A stretch of 64,000 nucleotides of DNA from Spirochaeta cellobiosiphila DSM 17781 (GTDB lineage: Bacteria; Spirochaetota; Spirochaetia; DSM-17781): positions 62,001-126,000 of the forward strand of contig NZ_KE384557.1 of the NCBI RefSeq assembly GCF_000426705.1. The letters are read 5' to 3'. Positions 61,725 to 64,000 of this stretch are shown here, in pieces. A program made the position numbers and the translations under genes. Every line of letters begins with the position of its first letter. Positions within the stretch are counted from its first letter, which is position 1. The notes under the pieces are model-generated. The model did no database searches, was not told the origin of the DNA, and was given only the letters and a program-made list of their open reading frames with translations.

Positions 61725-61750
61725 ATAGGGACTCTAAAAGGAGTCCCTAT
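61725..61750 (+). promoter_or_regulatory. Hairpin that encloses the ribosome site and start codon of the mazG-like gene
   Basis: ATAGGGACTC (61725-61734), loop TAAAAG, GAGTCCCTAT (61741-61750): a perfect 10-bp stem. The Shine-Dalgarno AAGGAG (61738-61743) runs from the loop into the stem, and the A and T of the start codon (61749-61750) close the stem. Folding should block initiation. There is no T tract. Confidence 0.65.
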
Positions 61751-62066
61751 GCCATTATTACCACAAAATCCTTTACTTAAAGATTATCAGTTATACGTCA
61801 GCCAATTAGAAGAAGAACGGGGTTTTGCCCATCAAAACACACGTGATAAATGTCTCCTCATGGGAGAAGAAGTGGGGGAATTGTTTAAAGCTGTCCGCAA
61901 GAGTGAAGGCTTGGCTATTGATCCTGAATCTTCTGTAGGTGAGGTAAAGGATGAATTAACCGATATCTTTATTTATTTGTGTGCTATTGCTAATCGCTAT
62001 GATATTGATTTGCAAAAAGCTTTTCTGGAGAAGGAAGAGAAGAATAAGAAGCGGACTTGGGTGTAG
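61749..62066 (+). CDS. MazG-like nucleotide pyrophosphohydrolase
   Basis: A 105-residue all-helical protein with the metal-binding motifs of the MazG superfamily: 'LMGEEVGELFKAV' (EExxE) and 'VKDELTDIFIYL' (ExxD). It should hydrolyse a nucleoside triphosphate or related compound to the monophosphate. Its start lies in a strong hairpin. The stop is followed by 187 bases before the next gene. Confidence 0.88.
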   Translation: MPLLPQNPLLKDYQLYVSQLEEERGFAHQNTRDKCLLMGEEVGELFKAVRKSEGLAIDPESSVGEVKDELTDIFIYLCAIANRYDIDLQKAFLEKEEKNKKRTWV

Positions 62067-62253
62067 TAAGTTTCTTTTGTGAGAATCGTTTTGAGGTTTA
62101 TCAAAAACCCAATGGAAAAGCCAAGAAGAGAAAATGTAATGTCTATATAACATCCAAGTTAATAGCTGAAAATAAAAACTGAACAAATACCACTTCCTTG
62201 TGTCTTGATAGTAGAAAAGTAGTTCGGCCGGAGTTACTATTAAGGAGTGTGAA

Positions 62254-62730
62254 ATGCCTAATGACAATGGATCTCTTATTATTTTAGATACCAAAAGTGT
62301 AAGAACTAATGCTAGTAAGACCCTAACTTTTCTGAATAATACTATACCAAAACTTCTTAGCCATACCGTTAATATTGTATTTCTTGGGGAAGAACATGAC
62401 AATGAAATTGATAAAAATGTTGCAACAGGTGTTCTGACTAATCCTCCCAGTATTATCCCTGGTGCGACTAGAGCTATACTAGAAAGAGGTTTAGCATATC
62501 CTATCAATGGTGGAATGACTGTTCGTCAAGAAGCTATGGATCAAGGTCTAAATAGACAAGCTAGAAGTAAGAAACTAGCTGATATGATTATAGACGCCAT
62601 CACTAATCATGGAATTACCCTTATCTACATAGCCTGTGGTAGTAATCATGGCCAGGAAATATATGATTCTTTGCAGAAGAGATTAACAGTAAATTGGGGT
62701 TATATTATTAAGCCTGCAAGTACCGATTAA
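62254..62730 (+). CDS. Small protein resembling the TraB/ChaN/EreA fold
   Basis: A 158-residue protein without signal peptide. It starts and ends with the marks of the TraB/TIKI/erythromycin esterase clan: a strand then 'FLGEEHDNEID' (GExH-like) and a strand then 'ACGSNHGQEIYDSLQKR' (GxxH-like). It is far shorter than known members (250-400). If active it may be a minimal metal-dependent hydrolase. AAGGAG precedes the ATG. Its stop overlaps the stop of the convergent gene. Confidence 0.55.
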   Translation: MPNDNGSLIILDTKSVRTNASKTLTFLNNTIPKLLSHTVNIVFLGEEHDNEIDKNVATGVLTNPPSIIPGATRAILERGLAYPINGGMTVRQEAMDQGLNRQARSKKLADMIIDAITNHGITLIYIACGSNHGQEIYDSLQKRLTVNWGYIIKPASTD

Positions 62731-63302
62731 ATTTTCTTCCCTTTCCTAACAGCCAATACCGAGATAATGGCGTTAACAAGAAAGAGATAGAATATAAAGG
62801 CTACATTCTCAAAGCTATAAGTCTGGATAGCCAAAACACTTATACCAAATCCTATGGTGCTAATCGCATAGGCTATCCAGCTTTCCGATTCAGGATGTTT
62901 ATACGCTTTGATAATGGTGGGTAATCCTGCCAAAAAGTCTGCAACCAAGGAAAACATAATCGCCATATTAGGATCTTTAGTAACTCCCCATAATAGAATA
63001 CCTATAAATGCGGCTCCCATGAGGAGGTAATCTTTTATATTTGTCTTCCAATAGGATTTCTTATTAATAAAAGAGGACATCACTATTAATAAGGGCGTAA
63101 AGCCGGCAGTAAAGGAAGCCCAAGACAAACCAGATACCCCCTGGGCTCTTTGGGCTAAGAATATAATGAGGGGGAATATACCCCATAATAGCCAAGTCAC
63201 TCTGTTCGGTTGAGTCTTCCCTTGAACCGTTTCTATTAAATAATATATCCCACCGAGTGATCCAACGAAGGCCCCGATGATGGCAAAGTATTCTGGAATC
63301 AT
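62727..63302 (-). CDS. Six- or seven-helix membrane protein of unknown function
   Basis: A 191-residue integral membrane protein with about six or seven segments. It has 'QPNRVTWLLWGIFPLIIFLAQ' and a later 'GLPTIIKAYKHPESESWIAY'. This pairing of Pro-X-X-X-W turns recalls PQ-loop/SWEET-type transporters, but I cannot assign a family. It converges with the preceding gene (shared stop bases). Confidence 0.65.
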   Translation of the reverse strand: MIPEYFAIIGAFVGSLGGIYYLIETVQGKTQPNRVTWLLWGIFPLIIFLAQRAQGVSGLSWASFTAGFTPLLIVMSSFINKKSYWKTNIKDYLLMGAAFIGILLWGVTKDPNMAIMFSLVADFLAGLPTIIKAYKHPESESWIAYAISTIGFGISVLAIQTYSFENVAFIFYLFLVNAIISVLAVRKGKKI

Positions 63303-63674
63303 GGTGAGGACTATATCAGAGAGGGGCTTTGTGATTCAACTTAAAATGATTCCCTAAAATATTTTATTGGCACCTCTTCGAATCAAGAACCTATACTGAA
63401 ATAATCGTATAGCAACTATTTGCTTAAGAAAGGCAAATACTAGTCAAAGAAACTTGTCATCGAGGTAGTCATGACATTAAGCAAAATCATCATTAGAATT
63501 AATGATTACTGAATGCAAAGCCACCAAAAGTGCCTAAGAATGGAAAGAAAATAGTCTGGAGCAGACAAAACATTATAGTGTCAATGGAAACCAACTAAAT
63601 CTAGATGGAAGATTATTTACGAGACAATAAATAATACCTGTGTGATAGATCTATAAGGTAGGTTATGTCATTAG
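63303..63674. other. Intergenic region
   Basis: 372 bases between two minus-strand genes, with no convincing gene, tRNA or repeat. A short imperfect hairpin (ATTTGCTT...AGGCAAAT) near 63417 has no T tract. The promoter for the membrane protein gene should lie at the left end but no clear hexamers were chosen. Confidence 0.4.
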
Positions 63675-64000
63675 TCATTTAGCCAGTCCATGTTTCATGA
63701 ACTCAACAAAATCTTTTAAGTATTTTAATGCATTATCAAGATTGTATTCTTCATCCTTAAAAACTATCTCATCAAAAGAATAGAATAGAAAGGACATTGT
63801 CTTGATGAGAAAGTCTTTGGAGAACTCCTCTTTAAACAAGCCTTGCTGGAAAGCGTTTTCTATCATATCATTCAATCCCGATTCATCTGAAGTTTTTAAA
63901 TCCTCTAATACTTTTTTATATAAGGGAGAACCTTTTTCTTTAGAAAATCTTTTACCTAATTGGTGATAAGCAGGATGTCTTTTGGCGAATTCAATACCCT
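63675..64000 (-). CDS. TetR-family regulator, C-terminal part, cut by the window edge
   Basis: The frame is open from the stop at 63675-63677 to the right edge, about 108 residues. It contains 'RHPAYHQLGKRFSKEKGSPLYKKVL' and a helical tail 'FYSFDEIVFKDEEYNLDNALKYLKDFVEFM', in parts, typical of the ligand-binding domain of TetR proteins. The DNA-binding domain is outside the window. Confidence 0.7.
   Translation of the reverse strand, partial: GIEFAKRHPAYHQLGKRFSKEKGSPLYKKVLEDLKTSDESGLNDMIENAFQQGLFKEEFSKDFLIKTMSFLFYSFDEIVFKDEEYNLDNALKYLKDFVEFMKHGLAK

Noticed and set aside
61956-62507. Minus-strand open frame of 183 codons across the mazG-like gene and the next gene
   Set aside because: It overlaps two better supported plus-strand genes and has no family resemblance; its hydrophobic stretches come from the complementary sequence.
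1-64000. CRISPR arrays, tRNA or rRNA genes, insertion sequences, prophage genes
   Set aside because: I looked through the intergenic regions and gene products and saw no direct-repeat arrays, cloverleaf sequences, transposases, integrases or phage structural genes.

Overview
The window looks like about 64 kb of chromosome from an AT-rich, free-living spirochaete (Spirochaeta-like). The evidence is indirect: a diderm cell plan (TonB/ExbB/ExbD, lipoproteins, a SPOR/RlpA-like protein), chemotaxis, an ABC binding protein with the 'FAGGQK' N-terminus common in Spirochaeta, and a mixture of spirochaete-like housekeeping genes. No species is assigned. I saw no tRNA, rRNA, CRISPR array, insertion sequence or prophage.

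Layout. (1) 1-1191: end of a MiaB/RimO-like TRAM protein, a small prepilin peptidase and an unknown protein. (2) 1369-13508, minus strand: one tightly packed run that reads dehydratase, aminotransferase, a three-subunit molybdenum hydroxylase, dnaE, yggT and recG. (3) 13586-18271, plus: envelope proteins, ligA and a TylF-like methyltransferase, meeting an SfsA-DUF123 fusion and an acyl-CoA ligase on the minus strand. (4) 21388-26033, minus: an AraC regulator and a FecBCDE-type metal uptake system. (5) 26396-30748, plus: proS, then an NAD salvage operon (nrtR-like, pncB, pncA). (6) 30749-34011, minus: a receiver-PP2C phosphatase and a histidine kinase. (7) 34300-37192: two paralogous LamG lipoproteins. 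(8) 37404-41012: class Ia ribonucleotide reductase. (9) 41623-48610, plus: two DUF2314-ankyrin paralogues, then a TonB receptor, lipoprotein, ExbB, two ExbD and TonB. (10) 48619-54869: a Crp-like regulator, an all-in-one kinase/receiver/LuxR protein, a lipoprotein and a chemoreceptor. (11) 54973-64000: small regulated accessory units (TetR/amidohydrolase, potassium channel, FMN-binding lipoprotein, ArsR/Cys-rich permease, MazG-like protein, a minimal TraB/EreA-like protein, and a TetR cut by the window edge).

Most notable observations. The promoters of the NAD salvage operon and of nrdAB carry the same kind of TAGTGT/ACACTA half-site array, including a near-perfect NrdR box, which suggests a regulatory link between NAD and deoxynucleotide supply. 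Four genes for surface lipoproteins or DUF2314-ankyrin proteins have a GGGT(G/A)AT stem-loop ending 50-60 bases before the start codon. The mazG-like gene has its ribosome-binding site and start codon inside a perfect 10-bp hairpin. The molybdenum hydroxylase lacks the expected catalytic Glu and active-site Arg. An arsP-like permease has a loop with three SSCGC repeats and sits behind two identical-type ArsR operators.
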